The notes beneath the pieces are model-generated. The model was given only the letters and a program-made list of their open reading frames with translations, made no database searches and was not told where the DNA came from. A DNA stretch of 6,130 nt. Origin: Aquirhabdus sp. (GTDB taxonomy: Bacteria; Pseudomonadota; Gammaproteobacteria; Pseudomonadales; Moraxellaceae). Location of the stretch: assembly GCA_030150595.1 (NCBI GenBank), contig JASLFQ010000320.1, positions 1 to 6,130 on the forward strand, written 5' to 3'. Within the stretch, counting starts at the first letter, position 1, and every line of letters starts with the position of its first letter. Below are positions 5,894-6,130 of the stretch, one piece after another. The position numbers were made by a program, and so were the translations under genes.

Positions 5894-5905
5894 AGACCAC
5901 GAACG
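5894..5905 (+). repeat. 12-base direct repeat, copy 2
   Basis: This is the second copy of AGACCACGAACG (first at 3158-3169). It lies between the predicted -10 and the cytochrome ribosome site, so a protein bound here could block transcription, or the segment could act in the RNA leader. Confidence 0.5.
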
Positions 5906-5920
5906 ATACGGAGTATTTCC

Positions 5921-6130
5921 ATGATCCTACCTGCTCAACAATCTTATACGCGGGTTGCCATTATCATGCATTGGCTAGTCGCAATTCTGATTGTTATCAA
6001 TTTTTCTATTGGCTTATTGATGGAGAGTTTTGAGGGCACGCCAACACGGGATGACATTCTGTTTTACCATGCATCTGTTGGTAGCCTGATTTTTATGCTC
6101 GTTATTTTTCGCCTGTACTGGCGCGTGACC
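5921..6130 (+). CDS. cytochrome b561 family protein, N-terminal part only
   Basis: The first 70 residues of an inner-membrane di-heme b-type cytochrome; the gene runs off the window end with no stop. The first membrane segment (about 12-34) contains H17 in IMHWLVA, and the second begins at H50 in FYHASVGSLIF followed by RLYWR. These are the first two of the four histidines expected to ligate the hemes in this family, which is usually about 170-190 residues long. GGAG (5910-5913) lies seven bases before the ATG. Family members move electrons from the quinone pool or to periplasmic acceptors, so a link to the upstream cupredoxin is reasonable but unproven. Position behind the second ECF promoter places it in the same regulon. 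Confidence 0.9.
   Translation, partial: MILPAQQSYTRVAIIMHWLVAILIVINFSIGLLMESFEGTPTRDDILFYHASVGSLIFMLVIFRLYWRVT

Overview
The window reads as chromosomal DNA of a mid-GC gammaproteobacterium. The evidence is a Mip/FkpA-type FKBP lipoprotein, an SbmA/BacA/YddA-like half transporter, Shine-Dalgarno sites of the AAGGAG kind and short AT-flanked intrinsic terminators. Codon use and intergenic style remind me of the Moraxellaceae (Acinetobacter and relatives), but no marker gene fixes this and I hold it as inference. All recognisable intact genes lie on the + strand.

Layout. Positions 1-227 hold no intact gene; on the minus strand there are short fragments that may be a decayed aspartate/glutamate racemase. 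Positions 228-1928 encode a 566-residue fused membrane/ATPase ABC transporter, closed by a strong terminator at 1958-1995. The gap 1929-2290 (362 bases) holds that terminator, a possible structured RNA and four tandem copies of a 7-base unit. Positions 2291-3025 encode an FKBP-type peptidyl-prolyl isomerase lipoprotein, also followed by a clear terminator (3041-3077). These two genes look like independent, ordinary transcription units.

The interesting part is 3145-6130: a Tat-exported metallophosphoesterase, a small periplasmic type 1 copper protein (cupredoxin), an ECF sigma factor, its single-pass anti-sigma factor, and the start of a cytochrome b561. The pattern GGGAATAAAT-N13-CGTC occurs twice with identical spacing, once before the phosphoesterase (3145-3171) and once before the cytochrome (5859-5885), and I found no other copy in the window. 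The simplest model is that the ECF sigma factor drives both promoters. The first transcript would then carry the phosphoesterase, cupredoxin, sigma and anti-sigma genes (positive autoregulation held in check by the anti-sigma), and the second would carry the cytochrome. The outputs are all envelope-located and two are redox proteins, so the module looks like an envelope or redox stress response. The inducing signal and the phosphoesterase substrate are unknown.

The gene content of this module is, from memory, a recurrent neighbourhood in proteobacteria, so novelty lies in its function and circuit and not in the presence of the genes.
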